Below are positions 33,068 to 46,468 of a stretch of DNA of 64,000 nt, piece after piece. Each line of letters starts with the position of its first letter. Position 1 is the first letter of the stretch. The DNA lies in assembly GCA_009667805.1 (NCBI GenBank), contig CM019064.1, forward strand, positions 111,822,328 to 111,886,327, in the 5' to 3' direction. Source of the stretch: Leptobrachium leishanense. Lineage: Eukaryota; Chordata; Amphibia; Anura; Megophryidae. The position numbers and the translations under genes were made by a program. Under the pieces are notes generated by a model. It was not told where the DNA came from and made no database searches. It saw only the letters and a list, made by a program, of their open reading frames with translations.

Positions 33068-34803
33068 GGGGGTTTCGAAAGTGCCCTATTACTTTTGTGG
33101 TGGCAGTAAGTCTTCGGGAAGGTGTGTGTGGTTTTGGGGGGTTCTGTTGGCATAACGTAGGGCCCTACTAAGGGGTAGAGTTAGTAAGTCCAGAGGTTTG
33201 GAGCTGTTAACCCCTTGTACACCCTCCCTCTGCTCGTGACGACTGGACAGATAGCGGGTGGATGCCAGACAGGGCACCCAATAGTATCTATTTATGCTGC
33301 TATCATGCATTTTAGTGTCACTACTCCATAGGCCATATTCTCATGTTACTGTCAAGCAGAGGGCTTAAGTTATACAGCATAACAGCTCGAGCGCCTTGCT
33401 TAATTTTTTGCCATTTATTTCACATAGTGCCTGCTTTCTGTACATTAACTTGTCCTATACTTTTTATGGGAGATATTAATGTGCCCCTAGCAGATAAAGA
33501 AGAAGCTATTCCAACCATGTTGTTCTCCATCTGTGCCTGACGTTATTCAGAAAAAATAACTTCTCTGAAAGGCTGTTGTTAACTGATTGCGCTTCATCAC
33601 CATCGCTTAACACAGAAATCTAAACCCACCAAAATAATTCCATACTCATGTTAGCTCCCTCAGCGGAGAGAGCAGAGCTTTCCGCAAATTCCTCACTCTG
33701 TGGGCAGCTGAACACTGGGAACAAATAGTTCTCCGTGTTCTTCTGCATATCCATCCGCCGCCCTGGCCAGACATCACTCAACAAACCCATGTCTGTCTCC
33801 AAGGAATCCTATGGACTCCTGTTGCTTTAACAATGTGGCACGTAATGTTATGATTATGTTATCATTTAACACCTCAGAAGGATTACGACTCGAGCTGCTG
33901 ACACAGTGGCTTGGTCATAATACGGGAGTTAAATGCAGACACTAACGGAAAATGGCTGAAGCCCAGGTTTTCCATTAGTGTTAGTCATTTAACATCAACC
34001 TCAGAATAGGGCCCCCTGTTATATAGCAATATATACAGGATGTAATATCTCCCTGTGAAGGCACATTGAATTCCAGTGGCTAAAAGTTAATCCAAAGTAT
34101 TCTGATAGCTCAGAATTGAAGATCAGGAGGGAAAGGACTGAGGGCACTCAGGTCACTGTGACCACTCAAATTACTTTGAGTGGCCAGAGTGCCGAGATTA
34201 TCCTGTTAATATATCTGATGTATTTATATTTATGCAATATATATCCTGTATTTGGGTATATGTGATATATTTGCCATGATCTGAGTCAGTTATGCATTAT
34301 TCCTAATAGAAATGATGAAAAAAAAACAGCAAATAATTATAGTGTAAGACACATAAGAAATCACACTTTATACTAAAGTGTGGTTTTATCAGACCTAATT
34401 ATGAAGTTTTCTATAGCAAGTCTAAAGAAACACTAGATAAAGGCAAATGATTCCGGCATAAGGCATGAAAAATGTATAATAACAGGAAATAGTATATAAA
34501 AATACTTTCAGTGATGTCTTTATTCAATGACCATAGCATCTATTAATCTTTGGATAATATGTGAAAAACTGTTTACCGTTATGAAGAACCAAGATAAACC
34601 AATGACCGTATGATTTTTTTTTAAATTAAAATTGCTCATAATGAAAAATATTGCGGAAAGAATGCAAATCTTATATTATGATTGCTATTATTTCATATTA
34701 TTATACATGAGCATATATATATGTAAACACGTAAACCTTACCTATCTATACTTTTATACACTTTCTGATTAAAAAGTAACCTGCTTTTTAATTCTTTTGG
34801 CAG
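33068..34803. other. No gene recognised
   Basis: Anonymous sequence. A loose hairpin (GACACTAACGGAAAA/TTTTCCATTAGTGTTAGTC) lies at 33935-33990. AT content rises steeply after 34200. Confidence 0.4.
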
Positions 34804-34885
34804 TGGCTGATTATTGGAAACTGGCTTGGATAAAGAGTCAAGAGTCCGAAAGCAAAAACGGGGATTGGCTTCATTTACCCCCAAT
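34804..34885 (+). CDS. Candidate internal exon (82 nt)
   Basis: A pyrimidine-rich tract (TGCTTTTTAATTCTTTTGG) ends in CAG at 34803, and an exact GTAAGT donor begins at 34886. Between them only one frame is open: two bases, then 26 codons reading ADYWKLAWIKSQESES and KNGDWLHLPP, then two bases. Phase is therefore 1 in and 2 out. Tryptophan-rich, charged sequence unlike the transposons around it. I do not recognise the protein, and an 82-nt open frame could be chance; the pair of near-consensus splice sites is the main support. Confidence 0.35.
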
Positions 34886-34891
34886 GTAAGT

Positions 34892-35458
34892 AGAACATTG
34901 AAATATACTAACATTCTTCACCTACATTTTCCAAAGCTGGCTTTTGGTTCAGTAAAATTCTTTATTTAGATTAATAACAGCTAACCAGATATATTAAAAT
35001 TGCATTCCCCAGTATTCTCTGCCAACATTTAAGTTGAATTTAGTTTAATAGTGGTTGTAGCACACACATATATTGGGTGCCAAAGCCTGCTGTTACTGCT
35101 TTAGTTTATAAATATTGTGGGTTTATGCTAATTGTCTATCATGTTGGTTTACCTCCCCGAGCTAGTGTAATATTTAAGGTTACAGCCCTTAGCGACTGAA
35201 GATTAAATGTTGGTTTTATGTAATTTCTGGACTAAAGCATAATTTAATTTGGCTGTGTTGTTTGGAAACTATGAAAATGAGTCAGGCATTCCTGGAAAGA
35301 AAAAAGAGAAAGAATTTGACCTTTTTTATTTTTGTTTTAAATGTTTTTTGAATCCATTCGGATTTAAGACAGGTGCTCTATTGTTCTATGGCAAATCAGT
35401 AAAAATTAAAAATATATTATATATATATATATATATATATTTAAATTTCTGAGCAAGC
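34892..35458. other. No recognisable feature; (AT)n run
   Basis: AT-rich anonymous DNA with a dinucleotide TA run at about 35415-35441. Confidence 0.45.
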
Positions 35459-35466
35459 ATTTAACT

Positions 35467-35671
35467 CAGTGGCTCCCAAACCTTTTGAGACTGATGCCCC
35501 CCTTGGCTCCTAGACCACATCCTTAGTGATCCCGTACACACACACACCTTATTTTTTGTAATAGGTACTCTGTAAATTCATAACAAGAACCTAATCTAAT
35601 ACATCTGCACCCTCCCCCTTTTTCCTTCATGCCCCCAGTACGCTCAGTACTGCCCACTTTGGGAATGACTG
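35467..35671. mobile_element. hAT MITE, 205 bp
   Basis: CAGTGGCTCCCAAACCTTTT at the left and CACTTTGGGAATGACTG at the right are inverted terminal repeats of the widespread CAGTGGTTCCCAAAC hAT type. The flanks ATTTAACT (35459-35466) and CTTTAACT (35672-35679) match at 7 of 8 bases, an 8-bp target duplication. Confidence 0.85.
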
Positions 35672-35679
35672 CTTTAACT

Positions 35680-37059
35680 GATTTTATAAATTTGCAAATA
35701 GAGTATAAAAACTGATTTTACTCCATTCTATGTATTACACCATCGCAAGGTTTCAAAGCATTAAGGGTTTTCCGTGTGATATGTACAAAAATATGTAAAT
35801 ACTCAATGATAATTCAAACGGCGCCCTATATCAACTGATTAATGAATGATCCATTAAAGTATTAACCAGGCACAAAATTTCAACGATATCCTATTAGGGT
35901 GGATATCGCATTGGTCTTGAGGAAATTTAAAACCTTGATCCAGCGATGGGCTCCGCCATGTTTCACTCTTCATGGTCAAGGCTAGCTGGGGGTGTTGCAC
36001 AGTGATGCATGATTGGCCCTCAGTCAGCATGCCGACGTCACAGCAGAGGACCAATCGCACCAATAGTGTGCTCTGACTGAGCAGAAGGCTGTACTGTAGA
36101 AAACTCTCTACTCGCAGTTTTCCTCCCCTTGTGGCATGCCGCAGTGATGTGAGGGACAGCAAAGCTTTGTAAGGGAATACCTCCCATGTTTTAATTATAT
36201 ATTTCATCAAAAATGCAGACACATATAAAGGGAGTAAATCCCTGTCAAATGAACCAAGCATATTATGGACATAACAGGAGCACCTTAAGTATAAAAGCCC
36301 CACTCGTTATTGATAACAGCTCCCCCAGCCCCACTCATTTACAGCAAGGGCTCCCCATCTTATTATATGTGTATCTTTTTTGTGACATTTAATTCATTAA
36401 GAAATTTTACTTTTTTTTTAATAATAACTTCCAAACACTTTTAGATGTGATTTCATTTTATATTCTCATGGGTTTAATCTGTGTAGATAACTATGATAAA
36501 ATCATTCATGCTAAACATTACAGGGAACTTTATTGCTCTGTAGCTCTGCGGTACACTCATCAAGTCTACATATTACAGAGAGTTTTATTGTTGAGGTGCT
36601 TTGTGACAAACCTGAACATGCTGTGAATTTTATTGCTGTGAAGATCTGTAATGCAACACTATATATGCCATGTCGCTGATTGTTTTGTGGAACTCTGTGA
36701 TACAGTTAAGTAATCAACATTTTTGCAGCATGGATGTTGAACTTTGTGATACTCTTAAACATAATACATACAACTGTGTGAATGTTATTGCTGAGATGCT
36801 TTGTAATACTCTTCTTATTACTACGTAATATTACTACATACCTCCCACCTGTCCCCATTTTCTTTGGTAGAGTCCAAAGATACTGTCCTTATTCCTCTAT
36901 TCAGGGCATGACAGAGGTGTTAAGATTGGCTACCTTGAATTAAATGCTAAATACTGTATGGGCATCAGGCGCCAAGACGAGAATTGGGATTTGGAGGCGT
37001 AGCTCCTTTGTGGTATGTTTCTGTAAATGTTATTGCTGTGGATCTTTGTGATACAATGA
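35680..37059. other. No gene recognised
   Basis: Anonymous sequence. 36480-36800 contains several loosely repeated phrases of the form (T)TTATTGCTGTGNAGCTCTGTGATAC, a degenerate array with about 60-bp spacing. The minus frame at 35854-36303 has no recognisable domain. Confidence 0.4.
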
Positions 37060-37061
37060 TA

Positions 37062-37599
37062 CACTATATGGACAACCATATTGAGACACCTGACAACTAA
37101 TCCAACAGGGACTTTTATGACATTGCATTCTAAATACAGAGACATTAATATGAAGTTAACGGTTTCCATTTTTCTGGGAAGGCTTTCCACAAAATTTTGG
37201 AGTGTTTTGTGGGATTTTGCCCATTCATCCAGTAGAGCATTTGTGGGGTCAGGGACTGATGTTGGACAATCTCCATTCCAGTTCGTCCCAAAGGTATTCA
37301 GTGGGGTTGAGGTCAGGACTCTGTGCAGGCCAGTCAAGTTCTTCCACGCCAAATCCACCCAACCGTGTCTTATGGACCATGCTTTGTGCATTCGAGCACA
37401 ATCATGCTGAAATAGGAAGGGGCTCTTCAGAATGAATTATGCTCTTCACAAATATTTGTAAATGCAGACTATATGGTTAAGTGCTTGATTTTTTACACCT
37501 GTGGAAAGGGTCTGTTTTAAAACACCCAAATTCAATAATTATGATCTGTCTCCCAATACAAACGTATTGGTGTACGTACTATATGGTGTCCATATAGTG
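37062..37599 (-). mobile_element. Tc1-like element, internally deleted
   Basis: Flanked by TA (37060-37061, 37600-37601), with ends CACTATATGGACAACCATAT and, inverted, CCATATAGTG. On the minus strand the transposase C-terminus survives in pieces: the DLNPTEYLWDELE segment with the third catalytic Glu (about 37280-37315) in one frame, and PTSVPDPTNALLDEWAKSH then LQNFVESLPRKMETV in another (37120-37250). The N-terminal domain and both catalytic Asp are deleted. A third Tc1 subfamily, distinct from the other copies here. Confidence 0.75.
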
Positions 37600-37601
37600 T
37601 A

Positions 37602-39600
37602 CGTACTATATATTTTTGAAAATGCTTTTGTTGTGTAAGTAAAATAGTGCATTGAGGCACAAATAAGTCCCAATAAGTGAATGCACTTTCAGAATATTAA
37701 TGCTGAAATGATTTGAAGGAATAAACATGTCACGTATTGCTGTTAGTTAAATTGCATTGCTATTTTATGTGTACTTGTCTTTCCTGGCAGTTCTCCCAGC
37801 TATAGGTTGGAAGATAATATGTTTTTTCATGGTTTTTGCACTGTACATCTCTGCTGTTTGTGTTTACCTGTCAGACTCTGCTACAGTGGAGTCATTAAAA
37901 ATTATTCACTGAAGCCCAAAGATAACCGGGATTCATTGTGCCCTACATGGTATTTATTGCTTGTCCTCGGGCAACAGTACCACTCATCGAGATATAGTTG
38001 AGGATATTAGCTGTGATATACCTGTAGGTACAGCATTTGGCAGCATTCTCACAGTGACAGCATAAACCATGACAGGCATGGCATTAAATAATTGACTAGA
38101 AGTTCATCTAAACCCATAAGACAGGATCATGCATACCATCCACTCTTGTTCCTTGTGTACAGAATTTGGGGATACTAATATTTGCAAAGTATATTGCTAC
38201 ATCACTAAGACAAAGGACTCCAACCAGTGTTCAACAGTTACGGGATACACAAAGTAAACATTTCCATTAATCCCCACAAATCCCGAATAAAATATCTTAT
38301 AAAGGGACAAGCTACGCCGCTTGTCCATTTTAGCTTATTATAGTGGTGAAGAAGTACTGTTTGAAGTGGACTGGACAGTTTCCTCAGCTAATGCAACCGT
38401 CGCTCAGATTTTGAATAACCTGCCTGCCGGGGACCAACTCCGGATTGATCATGACATCATCCTCTCGCCAAACATTCGCAGCAGCGAGCCTTCTGGGAGA
38501 CTGCAGCCGAGGACTGGTGGAGCATGTGCCTGCGCAACACCAATCCATTTTTCTGCTCTGGCTCTGCGTAACCTGCATAAGAAAGTACACAAGTTTCGTG
38601 AGATACTTGCATAGCATATGTACGAAAGTTACACACTCGGGTAAGAAGATGCAGGGACTTCTACATTTCCGAAACCCTGACTTGAAGAGAATCAGCTCAG
38701 CGACAAGGCAGATAAGGTGAGTATTTTCACCTAAGCTGAAAAAAAAAAAAAAATTGTATGGATGCTGTCAACAAGGGAAAAGGTGTAGGGGGTAAGTTAT
38801 TTTATAGCGTTTTCCTTTAATCAACCATATGCTAAGGGCAGCATCCTAAAATATCTCCTCCAGGGTTGTTCTGCTTTCTACAGGGAAACTCTACAGGAAT
38901 CACTAATTACTATTTTTATATATTTTTCCACTGAGTTATTTTGCATCTCATACACATCAAAATCATTTGCTGAACTACGTACTTTCAGGGGATTTTTAAT
39001 TTAAATAAATTTCAAGAGTAAATACGTGTGTTTCCCATTGGAACATTTCCGAGACTGAATGTTACATTGTGTTCTCATAAATACAATGACTAGATGATAT
39101 TCTGATGTAGCTAAACCTGTTACAAATGCTGTAACAGAAGGATAAATATATAAATTAATTGACTTACCTTAGGTCCCATTAAGGAGAAATCATATTTTCT
39201 GGTTCATTGGGCATTGCACTCAACACTTTCCAATTAGTCTGCCAAACTATCCCATCCACCAATCCTTTTATTAATTTCATCAAGGGTACTTTGCTAATAA
39301 TCCTTTTGGGTGGTTTCCAAAAACATCTGATCATTATATTTGTGTCTACTACATTTTATAACATCAACCCATTGGCAAACATAGCAGATCCTTGAATGAT
39401 AAAGATGCTTTGTAGCCAATATGCTATTCATTTTAAGGAAGGAGAAAAGAATAGTTTAACAGCTGTTTCAGACAGGTGTTATATTCATTTGGCTTTGGAA
39501 ATATGAAACACATTTTGATAATATGACTGATAAGTATAATACTGCTTATGTCTTCATACAAAGACATCTTTTTACATTGTAAAATGAGTTGAATATATAT
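37602..39600. other. No gene recognised
   Basis: About 2 kb of anonymous sequence. The ORF at 38321-38614 and an overlapping minus ORF lie in a moderately GC-rich patch (38390-38560) without recognisable motifs. Confidence 0.4.
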
Positions 39601-39606
39601 ATATAT

Positions 39607-40108
39607 ATAACAAAACCAGGGAGAGAGCACTCCAGACAAACACATTCAAAAACCTGCAACAACAGCTTCATGCCTGGGTACATAATACCAGCTTTTACCA
39701 CATGGTGAAAATTTCTTAACTCTGAGCTTTGTTGAATAAAATGGTGGAAATTTGGTTCGCAATGAACAGCTGTGAATTGTTTAAGCCTGCCAACAGCATC
39801 AATGTAATCCACCCTCTGGCAGGTCCTACTCTGCAAACCTAATGACTGTCCATCATGGGATAAACTCACTTACTGAGGAGCAGGTCCCCTTCATGGAGCA
39901 CCCGCAGATCAAGGTTAAATAGGTCCTGGAGGAGGGGTACCTGTGGCAGGGAGGGGTACATACCCAGGAAATACATATGAAAAACACATGGGGGGGGTTG
40001 CACTCAGCCATAACTAAGCATTCAGTGCGGGTGCATCTCAAAAATAAAATACAAAACAAAACCACGGCGAGAGCACTCCAGACAAACATATTCAAAAACC
40101 TGCAACCT
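39607..40108. repeat. Paired 42-bp repeat (GAGAGCACTCCAGACAAAC)
   Basis: CAAAACCA(G/C)GG(A/C)GAGAGCACTCC and AGACAAACA(C/T)ATTCAAAA, then ACCTGCAAC, occur in the same orientation at 39610-39661 and 40067-40108, about 455 bp apart. They may be direct-repeat ends of one element. AGCACTCCA also opens the repeat at 40590. Confidence 0.55.
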
Positions 40109-40559
40109 ATATATATAGCCATATTATTTACTCAAATATTCAATTTTAAATAACCTTCTTATAGGTTAGACAGGGCTAGCTATACGAACAGGCTCCTCAG
40201 ACACGACACATGGGATCCAGTCTTGCTGAAAATAGAATGATAAATGAATGGTCATAATAGATTACATTAGTTGTTTTCGAACCCCCTATTATTACCTGAT
40301 TAACGCCATTGTATGAATAGAGATCAATTATGTTTAGAGGGACTCATCCAAAATCTGGCTCTGAACCTAGAATTTGAATAAGATAAATAGAATTGCTGTG
40401 ACAAGTTATCATCATTGGTCCTGCAGAATTTACCTGCTAGTTATCTGGAGATTAAGATAGTTACAATGTGTCACTACATGGGCTGCAAGATAAAGGGATG
40501 CACACAGAAAGTCTCAATAATAGTGTGATCTCACGAACCCTGGAGCATCCGACTATATA

Positions 40560-40880
40560 TTGAATCCAAAAGAGGAAAAGGAAGCAGAGCACTCCAATAA
40601 GATTAATGGCAGTTTAATGGCACTTGAAGCATCCAGTGTCCTAATTGCAGATCTGAGGGGCATGCCTTATGGGAACCACAAATGGGTAATGGTAGTGGTA
40701 ATAGACCTGTGTATATACAACAACCATAGAACACTGTCATTTTGAACTGCTGCTGAGTTGTTTTATTTTGAATTCACTCCACTTATTGCCCTGAGGAAGG
40801 GGTCCAAGAGACAAAATGCGACGGAGGTGAACATTGAAGTATTTTAAGTACTTTATATGCTATGTTAACCGTTCACTAGC
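40560..40880 (+). repeat. Retroelement-like repeat with decayed hammerhead-like block
   Basis: GCAGAGCACTCCAATAAGAT at the start and, 200 bp on, GCCCTGAGGAAGGGGTCCAA, GAGACAAAATGCGACGGAGG (40788-40827). The latter follows the same order as the 2295-2334 motif: CTGAGGA box, short self-complementary loop, AAAA for GAAA, GCGAC for GCGTC. The class is likely the same as the inverted dimer at 1360-3006, but much older. Confidence 0.35.
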
Positions 40881-41005
40881 ACAAGTGTACCTGATTTTGT
40901 GCTGTAATACAAAGAAAAAGGAAAATTAGCAAAGCCTCGTTTTTATAACTCCTTAATGTAAGATTAGTGTTCTCCCTGGGGAAAACCAAATATTTCTGTG
41001 AAATC

Positions 41006-41455
41006 TAAGGCTAGGGTCAGACGAGCGTGATTTCTACGGACTGTACGTCCGTGCACACGGACGTACGTCAGTACGGAAGACACAGTAGTGGCCACACAGT
41101 CCGTTTTTTTCACTGACATATATTTTGACGGATGTAGGAGGGAAAATAAATTAAAATGCAAAACCATTTTGTCCGTGAAAAATGCTGGACGTATAAATGC
41201 AGTCCATCTGACCACGTTCCATCACTCACACACAAAGCTATGCGGACGTTGCGGACGCAGCGCACTTTGTGCGGCCGTTCTAGGGGTTGTACGTTCTTGC
41301 CTGCCTTGCGTCCGTTTGCCGCGGCCGTGGTGCATCCGCAGTTCAGTGCAGAAGTACTTCATGTGTCAGGCTCCAATGGACTTTCATGCTATCACGGAAG
41401 TACTTTTAGGCGCAATCACGGACGTGAACACTACGCTCGTCTGACCCCAGCCTCA
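41006..41455. mobile_element. TAAGGCTAGGGTC TIR element, 450 bp
   Basis: TAAGGCTAGGGTCAGACGAG at the left and CGTCTGACCCCAGCCTCA at the right, with the GTCCGTGCACACGGACGTAC palindrome and GGCCACACAGTCCGTTTTT inside. The left half matches 11406-11612. No coding content; reading frames of 118 and 138 codons are fortuitous. Confidence 0.7.
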
Positions 41456-41970
41456 ATCTATTATTGTAAAACAGCTGTAAGGAACAGCCCCCGTCCTCAC
41501 TGTAACAAAAAATCACCAACCTTTACTACTGCATTACCAGTACTAGGGAAACTTTCTACTGTACAGGTATAAGATTTAGCTAATTATAATTGCTGAAAAT
41601 CCCTCTACAGTACAGATTCACAGTGTTACTGTAATTTCTATATCCGGCCATTAGGCCCACATACAGATATTTTGATATTTTATTAGTATCTTTTGGAAGC
41701 TGTACTGCTAGCAAACTCATTATAATCAACACTAATATCCATAAGCAGGATATCTGACCGTTTTCACACATTTGTATCACATTTTCTATATTTGACACAA
41801 AGGCCATTTCTACCTCTACGTAAATATTAGACCACAATTGAAATTGTGCAAAATAAGGGACACCATCTAAAGTTTACAACCTTTTATCCCAGGAGTATTT
41901 CTGCAAATGATAAAAAAAAACCATAAAAAGTTAAAAATGAGCAAATTTACTTTTGTTTTCGTTTTTTTAC
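41456..41970. other. No recognisable feature
   Basis: Anonymous AT-rich sequence between a MITE and the Tc1-like element. Confidence 0.4.
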
Positions 41971-41973
41971 CTA

Positions 41974-43590
<1,617 letters not shown>

Positions 43591-43592
43591 TA

Positions 43593-43746
43593 TGTCTGTG
43601 CAACATTTCTGTTTTACGCTACATTCAACTTATAACCATGCGTCCCATGTTGCAAATAAATGTTAAGAAAATATTTTTTTCAACAACTTGGTGGTAAAAG
43701 GGTAAAGATTATATTAAAGTTAAGGGCAATAAATTCTAAGCTCATG
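43593..43746. other. Short flank between Tc1 and MITE
   Basis: Nothing recognised in this AT-rich spacer. Confidence 0.4.
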
Positions 43747-43928
43747 CAGGGTTATTCAGAGAGAGGTGAAAAGTAGGAGAATGGGTGGAGAATGGAAAAT
43801 TCTAGGTCAAAATAGCCAAAACAGAAAAATTCTCCCAATTATCTCCCTTTCCAAATCAGCTATTTTGACCTAGAATTTTCCATTCTCCTGCCATTCTCCT
43901 GCTTTTCACCGCTCTCTGAATAACCCTG
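43747..43928. mobile_element. Foldback MITE, 182 bp
   Basis: CAGGGTTATTCAGAGAG ... CTCTCTGAATAACCCTG encloses a near-complete palindrome: TGAAAAG(T)AGGAGAATG and GGAGAATGGAAAATTCTAGG, TCAAAATAGC on the left are mirrored on the right, with a loop of about 45 bp. Same terminus as 14431-15343 but different body. I saw no convincing target duplication. Confidence 0.8.
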
Positions 43929-44825
43929 TTTGTGTTTATGGAATACTTCAAAATGGTCTTTGTTGTTTATTTCTTTTGTTTTTATTCTGCAGGGTTTGCG
44001 ATACATTTATCAAGATCGTTTTGATTCTCATTTCACATGTAATTGTTTCTTCCACCATGCTTTGTAATTTTTATTTTGCTCGTCTCCTTAACCCACTTTC
44101 AACAATAAATAAAAAGAGAAGAGAAGCAAATTCTGATTTTGTTACTCAACCCAAATAAGACGTAATAGATGGAGGCCGGGATTAGGCTGAATAGCTTTTT
44201 AGAAAAGGTAATTAGAATACTTTGAGCAAGATTTCAGTTTCATTATACATCATTGAAGTCTCATGCTAAAGCTGTGAGAATAAAACACAGAGGTTATTAT
44301 TCTGTCCTACAAAGGATAAATAAATACATATAATATGGTTGACAAATGTGCAAGTACACTAGAGTCTATGTCAGTCACCCACAGGGAAAATGAGCTGAGT
44401 GCAAAGAGTAAAGCCAAGCAACATCACAAGAGTTTTTCCAAACACTTTGCCTTAGGGATATATTGTGGACGGTTATTAATAGAATTGCTACACTGCATTA
44501 CTTTGTCTGGAACAGACAAGAGGCAGAAAATAAGCTAGTTATTCAAATTAACTCTTCACTGTGGAGAATGCATTCCATAAACTGCAGTTTTTTATTCCCA
44601 GTTCAACATTTGATATTTTGCACATTAACCTGATGGGGTCGTTATTATTGCTAGTATAGTATAGCTTCTTCATATAGCACCTATAGTTTAACAGTTTTTT
44701 GTAATAAAAAAATACAAATATCAGAAAGTGGAAATTGCTAAATAATTAGTGTGAACATAAAACAAAAATTGTACATGCTGACCTATATTTCTATATACTT
44801 CACCCAAACAAGAATTCATGGAATG
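43929..44825. other. No recognisable feature
   Basis: AT-rich anonymous DNA; short frames at 43976 and 44335 have no identifiable domain. Confidence 0.4.
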
Positions 44826-45245
44826 AATTTATTTATTTATTTATTTATAAAGGATTTTACCAGGAAGGATACATTGAGATTTCTCTCGTTTTCAAGTATG
44901 TCCTGGGTTCAAGAACATTGAGTGGTTACAGAAATACAAAATAGTAAAATGCAAGATATTAACACAAAACCAAATATACAGATTAACAGAAAAATAAATA
45001 TGTAGGAAATAGTCATTATGTTACATGTTTACAGGTGCATTCCGTATTGAGTTATGTTAATAGGGATTTCTTAAGGGTCTTTAGACTGGAGGAAGATTTG
45101 ATGGCGTCTGGGAGGTTATTCCATATTTGCGGTGCTCTGTAGGAAAATGAGGATCGAGCCACTTTCTTTTTGTATTGCGGTATAGACACTCACTGCATGT
45201 AGAAGTGGGACCATTATTGGCTGGAGAATCTGACCTACTTCCAGA
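44826..45245 (-). pseudogene. LINE 3' end (L2/CR1-class) with TAAA tail
   Basis: On the minus strand, 45240-45065 reads YKKKVARSSFSYRAPQIWNN then LPDAIKSSSSLKTLKKSLL and a stop, the standard C-terminus of L2/CR1-class ORF2 (WNxLPxxI...SLxxFKxxL). The 3' UTR contains CCAGGACATACTTGAAAACG, CTCAATGTATCCTTCCTGGT and ends in a (TAAA)n tail (44826-44851). 5' truncated. Other pieces of the same tail are at 53420-53560 and 11238-11360. Confidence 0.85.
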
Positions 45246-45462
45246 TCTATTTTGATGCCCCAGATATGTAGCAGAAAAAGAGAAATTTTGATGTAAATAT
45301 CCCGTATAGTTTAAATCATTTTTTTACGTTTCTTATCATTATAATCATTTCTTGATAATGTCATTTTTAAGTAAGAATTTTAATATTGTTGGATTGTTTT
45401 TGGCAGTCTACAGTATTATATCTTTCTATCTGTAAATGTTTTTGTTTTTTGGTAACATCTCT
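45246..45462. other. No recognisable feature
   Basis: AT-rich spacer between the LINE tail and a TTAA element. Confidence 0.4.
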
Positions 45463-45466
45463 TTAA

Positions 45467-45712
45467 CCCCATTCACTGCTGAGCCATTTCACGGCTTAGA
45501 CAAACATATTTTTCTTTTCTGGATTATTATTATTGTTATTTTTTTTCTTTACTTTAAACATGGTCAGGTTTGGTATCACTGGAAAGGCCATGACCCTGCT
45601 AGCTGAAAACAGTCAGGAGATATCGGGGTTCAAAAGGAACCCTTATCTCCACCCCTATCTTTCCTTAGGAGTCAATGAGGACGTTCCCCACACGTCCTCA
45701 GCAGTGAAAGGG
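45467..45712. mobile_element. piggyBac-like MITE, 246 bp
   Basis: TTAA on both sides (45463-45466, 45713-45716), termini CCCCATTCACTGCTGAGCC and CCTCAGCAGTGAAAGGG. The body keeps GGTTTGGTATCACTGGAAAG, GGAGATATCGGGGTTC and a GAGGACGTTCCCCACACGTC hairpin, so it is a short, degenerate version of the family A/B elements. Confidence 0.75.
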
Positions 45713-45716
45713 TTAA

Positions 45717-46468
45717 TGGCCTCTAAATTAACACTCTAAAATAACGTAGATATTTGAAAATGACAGTAAATAGAGCAGGTATATCACATACGAACTGTTA
45801 GGTGCACTTGTCAGCTTGATGATAACCAGTTTTAACGTTTCCGTGTAAATCTCCATACCGAAGTCTTGTGTATTTCATGCAAGACAGAGCATGATATTTA
45901 TTCGTAGCCAGAAAATGTCTGTTTCACTGACCTATTAATGGAAGACATGGAGATGTAAACATGATTGTATTATCAAGTAACTCATTATAAACCAGAGCTG
46001 AAAAACAAAGCTAATCAGTGAAATGTAATTAATAAGCCAATATTGGTGAATTAGAAAGACTGGACAATTTACCATTAAATTAATAACCCTTTAGTCAACA
46101 GATGTTTTTCGTCTTTTGGAAGAATTTCGTCCTATACTTCTTTTCCATCAGCCTCCTTTACACGATTGAGCAATGAGCTTATTAGGCATTGATAACTCGG
46201 ACTCAGTGAGTGACATAACTGTGAAAAATATTTTCTCACATTAACTACAACAATTTTTAACTGCAGGCTTTCTAGAGCATCCATGGTAGAGCATCAGGCA
46301 ATAGTTCAATTCTAAATGTGTTCTCTGTGATAAGGGTGGGTGACAAACAATCAAATGACTATGTGCTGTTTTATACTTTTGCTTTTGTTTTTAATGGATG
46401 ATCAAATTCTTTGATCACTGAGGAAGCTTTGAGCTGTAGCTGGCATGGCCCAGACTGACACTTCTCTT
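45717..46468. other. No gene recognised
   Basis: Anonymous DNA between two TTAA-flanked elements. Confidence 0.4.

Noticed and set aside
35415..35441. Origin or matrix-attachment signal in the TA run
   Set aside because: Simple dinucleotide repeats are common in vertebrate DNA; nothing else supports function.
46412..46440. CTGAGGAAGCTTTGAGCTGTAG as a further hammerhead-like block
   Set aside because: The box fits, but GAAA is absent, and no stem I or cleavage triplet could be placed.
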